Shown here: piece after piece, positions 1-9,699 of the stretch
Position numbering within the stretch: the stretch's first letter is position 1
How the letters are laid out: each line of letters begins with the position of its first letter
DNA from: CAZBQG01 sp964493945
GTDB taxonomy: Bacteria > Pseudomonadota > Alphaproteobacteria > Rhodospirillales > UBA2165
Assembly (NCBI GenBank): GCA_964493945.1
Contig: CAZBQG010000003.1
Span: forward strand, 1-44,060
Direction of reading: 5' to 3'
Length of the DNA: 44,060 nucleotides
Program-made: the position numbers and the translations under genes
The notes under the pieces: model-generated
What the model saw: the letters and a program-made list of their open reading frames with translations, nothing else
Told to the model about the DNA's origin: nothing
The model's database searches: none

Positions 1-106
1 TCCCATAATCGACAGAATCACAAACCACGCCCAAAAGCAATTCCTTCACACGCTCGTTCGCGGGAGTGACGATGGTTAAAGTTAAAGTCAGGATTAAAGC
101 CGCCCG

Positions 107-1312
107 TCAGGCATCTCCCACTTCGAGAACCACGGACATGCCGCTGTCGCCGGCTGCACAGCCGGTGAACAATCCCTTGCCGCCGCCCCGAAGCGCCAGC
201 TCCTCGATCAATTCGATGACCGCGCGGAGCCCCATGGGCGCCTGGGGATGGCCCCAGATTAATGTGCAGCCGTAATTGTTCATCTCCATCACGTCATAAC
301 CAGTTTCCTTGGCGAAATAGAGATCGTTGACGGCGAAGGGGTTGTGGGTCTTGACGGCGTCCAGGTCCTCGACGGTCAGCCCCGCAGCCTCCAGCGCTTT
401 TCTTGCCGCCGGCACGGGGGCTTCGGGCATATAGGCAAGCTCTGCCCGGGCCAGACCGAAGCCCAACAGACGGACGGCGATTTTTTTGTCGGTCGCCAAC
501 TCGCGGGCGCGTTCGGGCGTTGAGACGATGATCGCGGCACTGCCATCAGCTGGATGGGTCTGCCCACCAAAGGTGACCGTGCCGCCCTCCATAACAGGTT
601 TCAGTTTGGCCAGCCCTTCGGCGTCGGAAAAGCGGAGACCTTCGTCCCCATCCAGGGTGGTCTGGGTTTTCTTGAAATTGGGCCGGGGCACTTCAAAAGG
701 AAGCGTCATGAAACGCTTTAAGAACGCGCTGTCGTCTTTCGTGGCGTCTTTGTATTGCTCCTGGCGCCGGAGCACCACTTCGTGCTGCTCGGCCGTGCCG
801 ATCTGGTGGCGGGCCGCGACATTTTCAGCCGTTTGCAGCATGGAATGGCGGCCCAGGGGATCGCACATCATATTATCGATGGTCCAGTTTTCGGCCTTGC
901 CCGTACCGCCCGGGCCGCCGGGATCGGGATAATAAATCTGCGGCCCGTTGGAAACCCTGTCGCAACCGATGGCCAGGGCCTGACTGGCGGCACCCATTTC
1001 CACTTCTTGCGTGGCATTCTGCAAACAGCGGGCAGCCGTGGCGCAGGCCTGCATGATGGTCGGGCCGCCCACGCCGCCCGCCCCGATCATGCCGGTGACC
1101 CAGGGCAGACCGTGAAAGGACAAATCCTGGGGGACGGTCAGGCCCAAAACGCCATAATCAAAGCCCTTGGGATCGATATTGAGTTTGGCCAGTTCGTCCT
1201 TGGCCACATGGGCGCCGAACTGCATGGAATGAAGGCGGCTCAGGCTACCCTGCCATTTGGCGAAAGGCGTGCTCCAATAAGCGCCGTAGGGAATTTCAGC
1301 GGTAATTGACAC
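107..1312 (-). CDS. Thiolase-fold protein (acetyl-CoA acetyltransferase / SCP2-thiolase type)
   Basis: A 401-residue protein of normal thiolase length. The nucleophile Cys lies at about residue 90 in a QACATAARC context. Later motifs are His323 in HNPF (usual NEAF), His355 in GHPQAPMG (usual GHPLGxSG) and Cys385 in GCAAGDSG. The His and second Cys are kept, but the surrounding loops differ from biosynthetic thiolases and look more like SCP2/lipid-transfer thiolases. The start is GTG, with an AGGAG about 8 bases upstream. It is the last gene of the long minus-strand operon, 40 bases after the acyl-CoA ligase gene, so it probably performs the final thiolytic cleavage of the CoA ester made there. 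The substrate is not known. Confidence 0.85.
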   Translation of the reverse strand: MSITAEIPYGAYWSTPFAKWQGSLSRLHSMQFGAHVAKDELAKLNIDPKGFDYGVLGLTVPQDLSFHGLPWVTGMIGAGGVGGPTIMQACATAARCLQNATQEVEMGAASQALAIGCDRVSNGPQIYYPDPGGPGGTGKAENWTIDNMMCDPLGRHSMLQTAENVAARHQIGTAEQHEVVLRRQEQYKDATKDDSAFLKRFMTLPFEVPRPNFKKTQTTLDGDEGLRFSDAEGLAKLKPVMEGGTVTFGGQTHPADGSAAIIVSTPERARELATDKKIAVRLLGFGLARAELAYMPEAPVPAARKALEAAGLTVEDLDAVKTHNPFAVNDLYFAKETGYDVMEMNNYGCTLIWGHPQAPMGLRAVIELIEELALRGGGKGLFTGCAAGDSGMSVVLEVGDA

Positions 1313-1352
1313 TTTGTTCTCTCCTCTGGTTTGACCTTATTCTGAGCGCCGC

Positions 1353-2900
1353 TCAGCCCCCCCGCAAGGCTTTCTTATCGATTTTGCCGACCGTTGTTTT
1401 GGGAATTTCATCGACAAATTCGTAACTGGCGGGAAGCTTGTATTTGGCCAACTGCCCGGCACAATATTCGCCCAACGCCTCGGCGGAAAGATCACTTCCG
1501 TCCCGGGCCACCACATAGGCCTTGATGACCTCTCCCCGGTAATCGTCGGGCTGGCCGACGGCGGCGGCTTCCATGATATCCGGATGGGCATAGAGCACCT
1601 CGTCGATTTCGCGGGGATAGACGTTGTAGCCACCAACCAGCACCATGTCTTTCTTGCGGTCTCGGATATAAAGATACCCATCTTCTCCGAACTCGCCAAT
1701 ATCGCCGGTATAGAGCCAGCCGTCGCGCAATACCTCGGCGGTTTCTTCCGGCCGGTTGCGGTAGCCGGTCATGATCTGCGGACCGCGCGCCCGGATTTCG
1801 CCCTGTTCGCCCACCCCCAGCACCTTGGTGCCGGTTTCCACATCGACGATTTCTATATCGGTCAGCGGCAGGGCATCGCCGACCGATCCGGCAACGATCT
1901 CGCGCCCCTCGAAGACGAAGGTCAGCACGGGGCCTGCCTCGGACTGGCCATAGCCTTCCAAAATGGGACATCCGGTCAGCTTCTGCCAGCGTTTGAGCGT
2001 ATCCTCGGGCAGGGGCGCCGAGCCTGAAAAGGCCGTGCGGAGGGATGAAAAATCGGTCTTGGAAAAGCTTTCGCAAGCCAGCAGCCCATTAAATACCGTG
2101 GGCCCGGCCGGCAGGCGGGTGATCTTTTCCCGCTCCACCAATTCCAGAACCAGGTCTGGCCGATAGCGCCTTATGATCACCATGCGTCCCCGGCACTGGA
2201 CCGTCAGATGAAGACAGACCGACACGGCGAAGACGTGAAACAACGGCATCATGCAGATGATATGTTCATCATCATCCTGGGTCGGCAGGGCCACCTCGCG
2301 CTGGCTTAGATTGATCGACATCTGGCCATGACTGATATCCACGCCCTTGGGCAGGCCGGTGGTGCCGCCCGTATATTGCAAGGTGGCGGGATCATCCGCC
2401 GTGGGCAAGGGTTTGGGCAGTCCGGCCGCCTCGTCATCCCGCCACACATCCAAAAAGCGCCCCTCACCCTCGCCGCCCGCGACTTCTATGGCATGGGGGA
2501 TGCCCAGCTCGGCGATCAGGGGGGCGACGGTCTCCACGATTTCGGCGTCATGGACCACCACGGCAGGATCGGAATCGGCCAGAATATGATGCAGCTCGCG
2601 GGCCGTGTAGATAGGATTGATAGGCACGGCCTGGGCGCCCGCCCCATGGGCCGCGAACATGGCCACGGCCATCTCGATGGAATTGCCACAGATTAGAGCA
2701 ACCCGCCCGCCACGCGCGCCCAGATCAACCAGCTCCTGAGCGAAGCCACCGGCGCAGCGTTCATATTCCCGGTAATTGAGCGTCCGTTCCTCGAAGCTCA
2801 GCGCCTCGGTATCCGGCGCCTTGTCGGCGGCGTCGGCCAGCATATGGATGACCGTCTCGAAGCGCCTGGGCAGGGCCGCGATTTCTTCCTCCGTTCCCAT
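1353..2900 (-). CDS. AMP-forming acyl-CoA synthetase (class I adenylate-forming ligase)
   Basis: A 515-residue ANL-superfamily ligase that activates a carboxylic acid as acyl-AMP and transfers it to CoA. Visible motifs in order: the P-loop YTGGTTGLPKG (about 176-186), GYGQSEAGP, YTGD followed by GYLYIRDRKKDMVLVGGYN (hinge region), and C-terminal PKTTVGKIDKKALR with the adenylation Lys near 505. The start ATG lies 6 bases after the HyuB stop, with only a weak ribosome site (TGGTAAG), which suggests translational coupling. Length and motifs match medium/long-chain or aryl-CoA ligases. By context it probably activates the acid released by the HyuA/HyuB step; specificity cannot be read from the sequence. 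Confidence 0.92.
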   Translation of the reverse strand: MGTEEEIAALPRRFETVIHMLADAADKAPDTEALSFEERTLNYREYERCAGGFAQELVDLGARGGRVALICGNSIEMAVAMFAAHGAGAQAVPINPIYTARELHHILADSDPAVVVHDAEIVETVAPLIAELGIPHAIEVAGGEGEGRFLDVWRDDEAAGLPKPLPTADDPATLQYTGGTTGLPKGVDISHGQMSINLSQREVALPTQDDDEHIICMMPLFHVFAVSVCLHLTVQCRGRMVIIRRYRPDLVLELVEREKITRLPAGPTVFNGLLACESFSKTDFSSLRTAFSGSAPLPEDTLKRWQKLTGCPILEGYGQSEAGPVLTFVFEGREIVAGSVGDALPLTDIEIVDVETGTKVLGVGEQGEIRARGPQIMTGYRNRPEETAEVLRDGWLYTGDIGEFGEDGYLYIRDRKKDMVLVGGYNVYPREIDEVLYAHPDIMEAAAVGQPDDYRGEVIKAYVVARDGSDLSAEALGEYCAGQLAKYKLPASYEFVDEIPKTTVGKIDKKALRGG

Positions 2901-2906
2901 GCCGTC

Positions 2907-4856
2907 TTACCAGCCAGGCGGGCGGGAAATGGTGATATGGGGTTTGACCTCTTCCTCCGTCGGGATCCATTTGGGCTTGATCAGCTTGCCCTGGGGATGG
3001 AGTTCATGGGCCCCGGTGCCCTCCGGAAAACCCTTCTTTTTGAGCTTGGCGCGCAAGGCCTTGGTTTTCTCCTTGTCGATCTTGTAATCACAGGCCTCGG
3101 CGTCGATTACCTTGATCACCACGCCGTAATATTTGCGCGCCGCTTCCACGGTCAGCCATTCATCCATCACATCATCCAGCACCAGCTTGGGTTTGCGCTT
3201 AAGAGGATCGCCGAAACCGCCGCCGCCAGATGAGGAATAATAGATCACATCGCCCTTGGTCAGCTCCACGCCGGTGGCGTACATGCCAGCATTGAATTCC
3301 CGGTTGGTGCCCTTGTTGACGACCAGCATGGCCCCCCCCGCATTGAGTCCGCCACTTATTCCCCATGGGGTAAATTTCTCGCGGTCGCCATGGATGGTCA
3401 TGGTGATGTCGGTCTGTACCTCCAATTCGCGGATAAGGCCAAAGCCACCCCGCTGCAGCCCGTGCCCGCAACTGTCGGCGCGCGCTTCGTATTTTGTGTA
3501 AAGTACGGGGAACCAGCGTTCCTCCAGTTCCTGGGGAATGGTCCTTGCGTTACAAAAGCGCATGAAGATCAGGCTTTTCCCGTCCTTGAAGGTGCGCGCG
3601 TTCTCACCCCCCACGGCATAGGTATATTGCACGAAGTCCTTTCCGGTGCGTGGATTGAAGCCGCCCATGCACAAATTGGTCAGGCTGACCGCCGCCGGAT
3701 AGACGCGCCAGGGCTGCACCTGCCCCATAGGTCCAGCCAGACAACCGATGGTCACCGCTTCCACCTTGTCGAACGCGCCCGAGCAATAGCCGGTGGTCGG
3801 CGTCGGTTCCAGCACATCGACACAGGTGCCGGGCTTGGATATGACCTCCAGATTACGGATGATGCCGTGGTTCAGGGGAAAGAGTGCGGGAAAGCAGATC
3901 ATGAAACCCAGATAATTGGCCCCGATCAATGTGGCCCGCGTCGCCCCCCATGAAGCGCGTGGCTGGGGATCGGACTTGGTCCAATCGAAAGTCAATTGGG
4001 TGCCCTTCTTAGTCATTTTGCAATGCACATAGATGGGCGGCTTGCCGGGCGCCATGACGTCCTGATCACCATAATCGCCAAACTGCCATTCGCCGTCGGG
4101 CAGGGTCGCGACCTCGGCCAGCATGAGACGCTCAGTGTAATTGAACTGTTCCTCATAGGCCAGGAACAGAGTCTTCTTTCCATAACGCCTAGCGAGTTCG
4201 GTGATTCGCCGATCGATCAGGCGGGCAGCCTCGAACTGAGCTTGCAGATCGGCCCGGCGTTCGACCGCACCCCGGATATTGATCTCAATGATGCTGAACA
4301 ATTCCTCGTCCAGCTTGTTCTTCTTGAACAGGCGGATGGGCGGGATGCGCAATCCCTCAGCATAACATGTGGTTGCTTCGGGATTGAAGGTACCGGGCAT
4401 TGGGCCCCCCATATCGGCCCAGTGGATGACAGTGCAGGCGAAGCCGATGATCTCACCCTTGAAGAAGATGGGGCGGATCAGCCTGGTGTCATTGACGTGC
4501 GAGCCGGTGCGGTAGGGGTCGCTGAACAGATAGGTATCGCCCGGCTTCATGCCCTTTCTGGGGAAGGTCTTGAGCAACTCAGCGACTGAGGGCTCGAAGG
4601 ATGCGTAGTGGGCCGCGGCATCCGTATGACCATGGGCCACGAGCCGGGCATCCGGCGTCAACAATGCATTGGAACGGTCCCGGCCCATGCCGATGACCGG
4701 ATGATAGGCGATCCGTTCGATGGTCGAGGATGCCTCATAGCAGGCCGCTACAAAGGCGTTGCGCATGACCTCAAAGGTGATCAGGTCCATCTTCAGGTCC
4801 TTGATCTCTGAAAGGCCTTCCTTGAGACCGAATTCTGATGTGACTGACTTATCCAT
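2907..4856 (-). CDS. HyuB-type hydantoinase B / oxoprolinase / acetone-carboxylase-alpha family subunit
   Basis: A 649-residue HyuB-family protein that works with the HyuA subunit encoded just upstream. Members hydrolyse hydantoins, 5-oxoproline or lactams with ATP, or carboxylate ketones. Family blocks include SDPYRTGSHVNDTRLIRPIF near the N-terminus, a central ISKPGTCVDVLEPTPTTGY region and the Gly-rich SSSGGGGFGDPLKR near the C-terminus. An open frame reaches back to 5009, but ATG 4856 is chosen: it follows the HyuA TAG by 10 bases, and an AGGAA overlaps that stop. A Lys-rich C-terminal extension follows the conserved core. Whether the pair is a hydrolase or a carboxylase cannot be decided by eye. 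Confidence 0.88.
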   Translation of the reverse strand: MDKSVTSEFGLKEGLSEIKDLKMDLITFEVMRNAFVAACYEASSTIERIAYHPVIGMGRDRSNALLTPDARLVAHGHTDAAAHYASFEPSVAELLKTFPRKGMKPGDTYLFSDPYRTGSHVNDTRLIRPIFFKGEIIGFACTVIHWADMGGPMPGTFNPEATTCYAEGLRIPPIRLFKKNKLDEELFSIIEINIRGAVERRADLQAQFEAARLIDRRITELARRYGKKTLFLAYEEQFNYTERLMLAEVATLPDGEWQFGDYGDQDVMAPGKPPIYVHCKMTKKGTQLTFDWTKSDPQPRASWGATRATLIGANYLGFMICFPALFPLNHGIIRNLEVISKPGTCVDVLEPTPTTGYCSGAFDKVEAVTIGCLAGPMGQVQPWRVYPAAVSLTNLCMGGFNPRTGKDFVQYTYAVGGENARTFKDGKSLIFMRFCNARTIPQELEERWFPVLYTKYEARADSCGHGLQRGGFGLIRELEVQTDITMTIHGDREKFTPWGISGGLNAGGAMLVVNKGTNREFNAGMYATGVELTKGDVIYYSSSGGGGFGDPLKRKPKLVLDDVMDEWLTVEAARKYYGVVIKVIDAEACDYKIDKEKTKALRAKLKKKGFPEGTGAHELHPQGKLIKPKWIPTEEEVKPHITISRPPGW

Positions 4857-4866
4857 GATTTTGTTC

Positions 4867-6924
4867 CTAACGATCCACCTTGATGACCAGATTACCATAT
4901 TTATCCACCTGGCAATGGGTGCCCGGCGGCATGACCGTAGTGGTGTCCGCCTGCTCGATGATCGCCGGTCCGTCGATCTTGGACCCAACGGGCAGGAGAC
5001 TGCGCTCAAAGATATTGGTCTTGATGAAATCCTTGTCGCGGAACCACACCTTGCGGGCAGGCTTGCGCGCGGCTTTCAGAGTGCCTTTCTTTTTCAGCAC
5101 GGGCAGATCGGGCTTCTCGATCAAACCTCTGGCCACCACCCGCAGATTAACGATTTCCGTGGGTGCGTAGCCGTTCGGCAGATTATATCCGTATGACGCC
5201 TTCATATCTTTTTGAAAGACATCCGTGATGCGGTCCAGGTTCTTTATTTTACCCGATGGTAGCCTCACGGTGAAGAAGCGGCTTTGGCTGAAATATTTAA
5301 CATCGGCGTAGCGCTCAATCACAATGTCTTTCTTGCGGATACCCTCGCCGGCCAGGGTTCCGACGGCGCGCTCAATAAGTGCCGCTATCTCCCCGTTAAG
5401 CCAGTCGAAATCCAGTTCCGCCTCGATCTTGTGGATGGGCGTGGTGAATTCGTGCTTCACATCAACCCGGATGGCGCCCCAGGCGGATGCATAACCCGGC
5501 AGGGGTGGAACAATCACCGTGGAAGCGCCAACCTCCTGGGCCAGATCACAGGCATACATGGCCCCACCGCCACCATAGGGCACGATGGCGAAATCCCTTG
5601 GGTCCCATCCGCGCGATACGGTCTGGATGCGCATGGCCATCATCAGGCTGGTCATGGCCACCATATACATGTTGGCCGCCGCGTCCTCGGCGGACCAGCC
5701 GTAATGTTTGGCGATCTTGCCCTCCAGGACCTTGAACGAAAGATCACCTTTTACCTCCATCTCGCCGCCCAGGAAATATTCCGGATCGATGCGGCCCAGA
5801 ACGATCTGGCAATCCGTGTTGGTCGCCTCCGTTCCGCCTTGTCCGTAACAGGCCGGGCCGGGCACGGCGCCCATGCTTTGCGGGCCCACATTAAGGATTT
5901 GCCCCTTATCCACCCACCCGATGGAACCGCCGCCCGATCCGATGTAGACGGTATCGACAGATGGCAGACAACAAGGCACATTCCATAAAATCTTCCATTC
6001 ATGGGTGATGGCCGGCGATCCTTCATGGATGATCGACACATTGTTGGTGGTACCGCCGGTCTCGAAGGCAATCACATTATCGAAGCCCGCCAGAGACCCG
6101 ATATAACCGGCCATGCCGACGGCGCCCGAAACGGGCGATGAGTGAAAGGTGCGGGCCGGCAGCTTGAGGGCTTCGTTAACGCTGATCACGCCGCCGCCGC
6201 TGGTGGTGATCATCATGGGTCCGTCATAGTTCCAATCGTCTTTAAGCCGGGCCGACAATCCGCGCAGATAGTTCTTCAGAATGGGCGAGATATAAGCATT
6301 GAGCACGGTCGTGCAGGTGCGCTCGAATTCTAGCATCTGGGGCAGCACTTCGTGGCTGACCGTAATGTCCACGCCGGGCAGCTCTTTTTCCAAAATTTCG
6401 CGGGTGCGGTTTTCATGCACCGGGTTCATGAAACTGTCCATATAGACGATGGCGATGGATTCCATGCCCCGCTTGCGGCATTTGCGGGCGGCCAGGCGCA
6501 CATCGGCCTCGTTCAGCTTTTTGACCACCTCGCCATATTGATTAATCCGCTCGCGCACGGTGAGGACGTCGCGCCGGGGCACGATGATGTCCGGCGGATC
6601 CCAGTCCAACTCGAAGGCCGAAATACGTTCCGCCCGGCCACCGCCTAGCACATCGCGAAAGCCATCGGAGGTGATCAGCGCCGTCTTGACCCCCTTGCGT
6701 TCCAGGATTGCGTTGGTCGAGACCGTCGCCCCGTGGCGGAAAGAAAAGGTCTCCTCGCCCAGCAGGTTGGCCTTTTTGAGGCCGTTGATCACGCCTTCAA
6801 AAAATGTGGGCGGTGTCGAGGGGACCTTGCCCAGACGCTGCTCACCGGTAACCATATTGACGCCGATCACATCGGTAAAAGTTCCTCCGATATCAGTGCC
6901 AACGACCCATTCACCTTTTGCCAT
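4867..6924 (-). CDS. HyuA-type hydantoinase A / oxoprolinase / acetone-carboxylase-beta family subunit
   Basis: A 685-residue ATP-using subunit of the hydantoinase/oxoprolinase superfamily (actin-like ATPase fold). The N-terminal GTDIGGTFTDV phosphate motif is at residues 9-19. Family signatures TVSTNAILERKG, TTSGGG and FETGGTTNNVSII follow, and a metal/ATP-region IVPYGGGGAMYACDLA lies in the second half. ATG 6924 (MAKGEW) is preferred over an ATG at 6951: it has AGGAG/AAAGGA at good spacing, whereas 6951 overlaps the molybdopterin-subunit stop. It is followed within 10 bases by HyuB. Likely role: ATP-dependent opening of a lactam or imide, or activation for carboxylation, in the catabolic route of this operon. 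Confidence 0.88.
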   Translation of the reverse strand: MAKGEWVVGTDIGGTFTDVIGVNMVTGEQRLGKVPSTPPTFFEGVINGLKKANLLGEETFSFRHGATVSTNAILERKGVKTALITSDGFRDVLGGGRAERISAFELDWDPPDIIVPRRDVLTVRERINQYGEVVKKLNEADVRLAARKCRKRGMESIAIVYMDSFMNPVHENRTREILEKELPGVDITVSHEVLPQMLEFERTCTTVLNAYISPILKNYLRGLSARLKDDWNYDGPMMITTSGGGVISVNEALKLPARTFHSSPVSGAVGMAGYIGSLAGFDNVIAFETGGTTNNVSIIHEGSPAITHEWKILWNVPCCLPSVDTVYIGSGGGSIGWVDKGQILNVGPQSMGAVPGPACYGQGGTEATNTDCQIVLGRIDPEYFLGGEMEVKGDLSFKVLEGKIAKHYGWSAEDAAANMYMVAMTSLMMAMRIQTVSRGWDPRDFAIVPYGGGGAMYACDLAQEVGASTVIVPPLPGYASAWGAIRVDVKHEFTTPIHKIEAELDFDWLNGEIAALIERAVGTLAGEGIRKKDIVIERYADVKYFSQSRFFTVRLPSGKIKNLDRITDVFQKDMKASYGYNLPNGYAPTEIVNLRVVARGLIEKPDLPVLKKKGTLKAARKPARKVWFRDKDFIKTNIFERSLLPVGSKIDGPAIIEQADTTTVMPPGTHCQVDKYGNLVIKVDR

Positions 6925-6943
6925 TTTTATATCCTTTCTCCTG

Positions 6944-9238
6944 TCATTCATCCAACAAGGCCGCCAGCACCCTCTCGGGCGTCAGGGGCAGTTTGCGAAT
7001 TTGTTTTCCTGAGGCTTCCGCCACGGCGCCGGCGATGGAGGCGGGCGCGCCGATCATGCCCACCTCACCCGCACCCTTGGCACCAAAGGGCCCAGAGGGT
7101 TCGGGATGCTCGACGATGATGGTGTTCATCTCATAAGGCACGTCCAGGGCGCCCGGTGCCTTGTAATCCATCAGGCTGGGATTAGCCAAACGGTCCCCGT
7201 CCCAGGTCATTTCCTCGGTCAGGGCAAAGCCCATAGCCTGGGCGTAACCGCCATGGACCTGGCCCTCGACCATGGCCGGATTGATCGCCTTCCCGAGATC
7301 GATGGCGGTCCAGCAACGGGTCACGCCGGTCTTGCCGGTCACCTCGTCAACCTCCACTTCGCTGACGGTGGCGGCGAAACTGAAGCCGCCGATCTCGGCG
7401 AAAGGAAAGCCGGTGGCCGAGGCCCGCTTGGGATCAAGCTGGGGCCCGTCATAGGCCAGGCTGTAAGCGCCGATAATGGCGCCGCCGCTTATGTTGTGCG
7501 CCTGGGCCGAAATGGTGATGAAGGGCACTTCCTTGTTGGCCCCTTTGACACCGATCACGCCGCCTTCGCGCAATTCGCACTCTTCGGGGCCGCATTCCAG
7601 AAGCTCGGCAGCCCGCTCCATAATCTGTTCCAGGGCCTTGCCGACGGCGCCCAACACGGCGCGCCCGGTCAGGTGGGTTACCCGGCTGGCCGCCGTCGCC
7701 CAGGTATAGGGTGAGCCGTCCGTGTCGGGGGTGGCGTGAACCACATTGCCGACGGGCACCTTGAATCCTTCGGCGCAAATCTGGCTGAGCACGGTCTCCG
7801 CCCCCTGCCCCACTTCGGCCGCACCCGTGTTGAGCACAAATGTGCCGTCCCCCAACATGCGGACAATGGCGCCGGTGGAAAGCACGGCGCTAACATGGGA
7901 CGAAAGTGCTACCCCCATGCCCCGGCGTTTGCCGGGCGTGGCGGGGGCCTTATCCCGCTCCGCCCATTTCGACGCTTCCCGCGCTTTTTCCAGGCATTCG
8001 ATTACTCCGTTGGAACCCACGGTCAGCCCGCCGAACCAATGATCGCCCTCGGCCATGGCGTTCTTCAAACGTAACTCGATGCGGTCCATGCCCAGCTCAT
8101 CGGCCAGGTGGTCGATGGAGCTTTCGATCCCGAAACTCACCTGCGGCTGACCGAAGCCCCGGAAGGCGCCCGAACGCAACTTGTTGGTATAGATGGCCCG
8201 CCCCAGGCAGCGGGAATGGGGAATGCGGTAGGGCCCCCGCGCCATCAAGGTCGAATAGGCCAGAACCCCCGGGCTGTCATCGGCATAGGCACCGCAATCC
8301 AGCACCGTTTCCACCTCGCGGGCGACAAAGGTACCGTCCCGCTTGGCGCCGGTCTTGACCCTCACTTTATATGGATGTCGGCATCGCACCTGTTCGAAAT
8401 CCTCCGCCCGGGTCAGGGTCAGCTTGACCGGTTTTCTGGCGGCCAGGGCCAGGGCCACGGTGATGGGCTGCACATGGGGCTCCATGCGCCCACCATAGCC
8501 TGCCCCGATGCTGGGCGAGATGCAACGCAGCTTCGTCATGGGAAGGCCTAAGGACTGGCACACATTGGCCTGTACCCGGAAGACGCTCTGGTTGGGCGAA
8601 TATAATGTGACCCGCCCATTTGCGTCGATATCGGCCAGGGCCGAACAATTTTCGATGGCCAGATGATATTGGGCCTGGGTCTCGAATTCATCCTCAACGA
8701 TGACATCGGAATCACGCCAGCCCTGTTCCATATCGCCTTCGGAAATTTCGGTGCGCGACATCTGGTTGCCGGAAAATGTATCCTCGATGGTCTTGAAATA
8801 TTCCGACAGCTCATCATGCAAAACTGGTGTGCCTTCGGCCATCGCCTCCTCCGGCGACAAGACGGCTGGTAGTTCCTCATATTCCACCTCGATAAGGCGG
8901 GCGGCTTTTCTGGCCGTTTCCAGATCCTCGGCGGCGGCGGCGGCAACCGGCTCGCCGGTATAGCGCACATGTCCGACGGCAATGGGGGTCTCGTCCCGGA
9001 TGAAGGCACCCATGCGGTTCTTGGGGTCGAAGTCATCACCGGTGAGCACGCAATGAACGCCGGGCAGGGCCAGGGCGGCTTTAGTGTCATAGGAAACAAT
9101 CCGGGCATGGGGATAGGGGCTGGCCAAAAGCGCGCCATGGAGCATACCTGGACGGGACAGATCATCCGTATAGGCGGCCATCCCGCTAACCTTCTCGCGG
9201 CCCTCGATACGCGGCACATTTTTGCCGATCTCGCTCAT
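6944..9238 (-). CDS. Molybdopterin-binding (large) subunit of a xanthine dehydrogenase/CO dehydrogenase-family hydroxylase
   Basis: A 764-residue CoxL/XdhB-like subunit that would hold the Mo-pterin cytosine dinucleotide cofactor and hydroxylate a substrate carbon using water. Visible: an N-terminal hammerhead domain with YTGEPVAAAAAE, IGAGYGGRMEP (Mo-pterin contact), GAFRGFGQ at about 357-364, and the catalytic Glu at about residue 725 in GAKGAGEVGM. The GAFRGFG loop is unlike the AYRCSFR of form I CO dehydrogenase, so this is probably not a CO oxidiser. Start 9238 (MSEIGK) is chosen over an upstream in-frame ATG because it gives an ATGA overlap with the 2Fe-2S subunit. Together with the two preceding genes it forms a complete L-S-M hydroxylase. 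Confidence 0.92.
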   Translation of the reverse strand: MSEIGKNVPRIEGREKVSGMAAYTDDLSRPGMLHGALLASPYPHARIVSYDTKAALALPGVHCVLTGDDFDPKNRMGAFIRDETPIAVGHVRYTGEPVAAAAAEDLETARKAARLIEVEYEELPAVLSPEEAMAEGTPVLHDELSEYFKTIEDTFSGNQMSRTEISEGDMEQGWRDSDVIVEDEFETQAQYHLAIENCSALADIDANGRVTLYSPNQSVFRVQANVCQSLGLPMTKLRCISPSIGAGYGGRMEPHVQPITVALALAARKPVKLTLTRAEDFEQVRCRHPYKVRVKTGAKRDGTFVAREVETVLDCGAYADDSPGVLAYSTLMARGPYRIPHSRCLGRAIYTNKLRSGAFRGFGQPQVSFGIESSIDHLADELGMDRIELRLKNAMAEGDHWFGGLTVGSNGVIECLEKAREASKWAERDKAPATPGKRRGMGVALSSHVSAVLSTGAIVRMLGDGTFVLNTGAAEVGQGAETVLSQICAEGFKVPVGNVVHATPDTDGSPYTWATAASRVTHLTGRAVLGAVGKALEQIMERAAELLECGPEECELREGGVIGVKGANKEVPFITISAQAHNISGGAIIGAYSLAYDGPQLDPKRASATGFPFAEIGGFSFAATVSEVEVDEVTGKTGVTRCWTAIDLGKAINPAMVEGQVHGGYAQAMGFALTEEMTWDGDRLANPSLMDYKAPGALDVPYEMNTIIVEHPEPSGPFGAKGAGEVGMIGAPASIAGAVAEASGKQIRKLPLTPERVLAALLDE

Positions 9239-9699
9239 TTGGCACAGCTTTCGATGGCCTGGACAATTTTTTTGAAGCCCGAACAACGGCAGAGATTGCC
9301 CGATATGCCTTGGCGGATTTCGTCGCGGTCCGGCTTGGGGTTTTCATTGAGCAGCCCCTGGGCGGCCATCAACATGCCCGAAGTGCAATAGCCGCACTGC
9401 ACGGCGCCCGCATCCAAAAATGCCTGCTGAACCGGCGCCAGTTCGGCGCCCTGGGACAGGCTTTCCACGGTGGTGATGTCCAACCCTGTGCTATTGATGG
9501 CCAGGGACAGGCAGGCCCGCTGGGGGGTTCCGTCAATCAGCACGGTGCAGGCCCCGCAGACTCCTTGGTCGCAGCCCCGCTTGGCGCCCAGCAATTCAAG
9601 CTCGCCCCTGAGCACGCTCAATAAGGTGTCCCAGGTGCGCACCCGCACTTCCCGGTCGCGGCCATTCACCTTGAGCGTTACAAGCTTGGCGCCGCTCAT
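9235..9699 (-). CDS. 2Fe-2S subunit (CoxS-like) of the molybdenum hydroxylase
   Basis: A 154-residue small subunit passing electrons between the Mo centre and FAD. The N-terminal plant-ferredoxin-type cluster has Cys43, Cys48, Cys51 and Cys63 (CDQGVCGAC, then a later Cys). The C-terminal four-helix cluster has Cys102 and Cys105 (QCGYC) and Cys137 and Cys139 (LCRC). All eight ligands are present, so the subunit should be functional. It overlaps the FAD-subunit stop by one base (TGATG) and the large-subunit start by four (ATGA), indicating coupled translation of the three subunits. Confidence 0.95.
   Translation of the reverse strand: MSGAKLVTLKVNGRDREVRVRTWDTLLSVLRGELELLGAKRGCDQGVCGACTVLIDGTPQRACLSLAINSTGLDITTVESLSQGAELAPVQQAFLDAGAVQCGYCTSGMLMAAQGLLNENPKPDRDEIRQGISGNLCRCSGFKKIVQAIESCAK

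Noticed and set aside
74..100. GTTAAAG direct repeats at the left edge
   Set aside because: Only two or three short copies in about 25 bases; nothing distinguishes them from chance.
5284..5988. A 234-codon plus-strand frame inside the HyuA gene
   Set aside because: HyuA family blocks are on the minus strand throughout; composition is that of an antisense shadow.
6944..9238. Calling the complete Mo hydroxylase an aerobic CO dehydrogenase
   Set aside because: The large subunit lacks the AYRCSFR loop of form I; gene context is catabolic with an importer.
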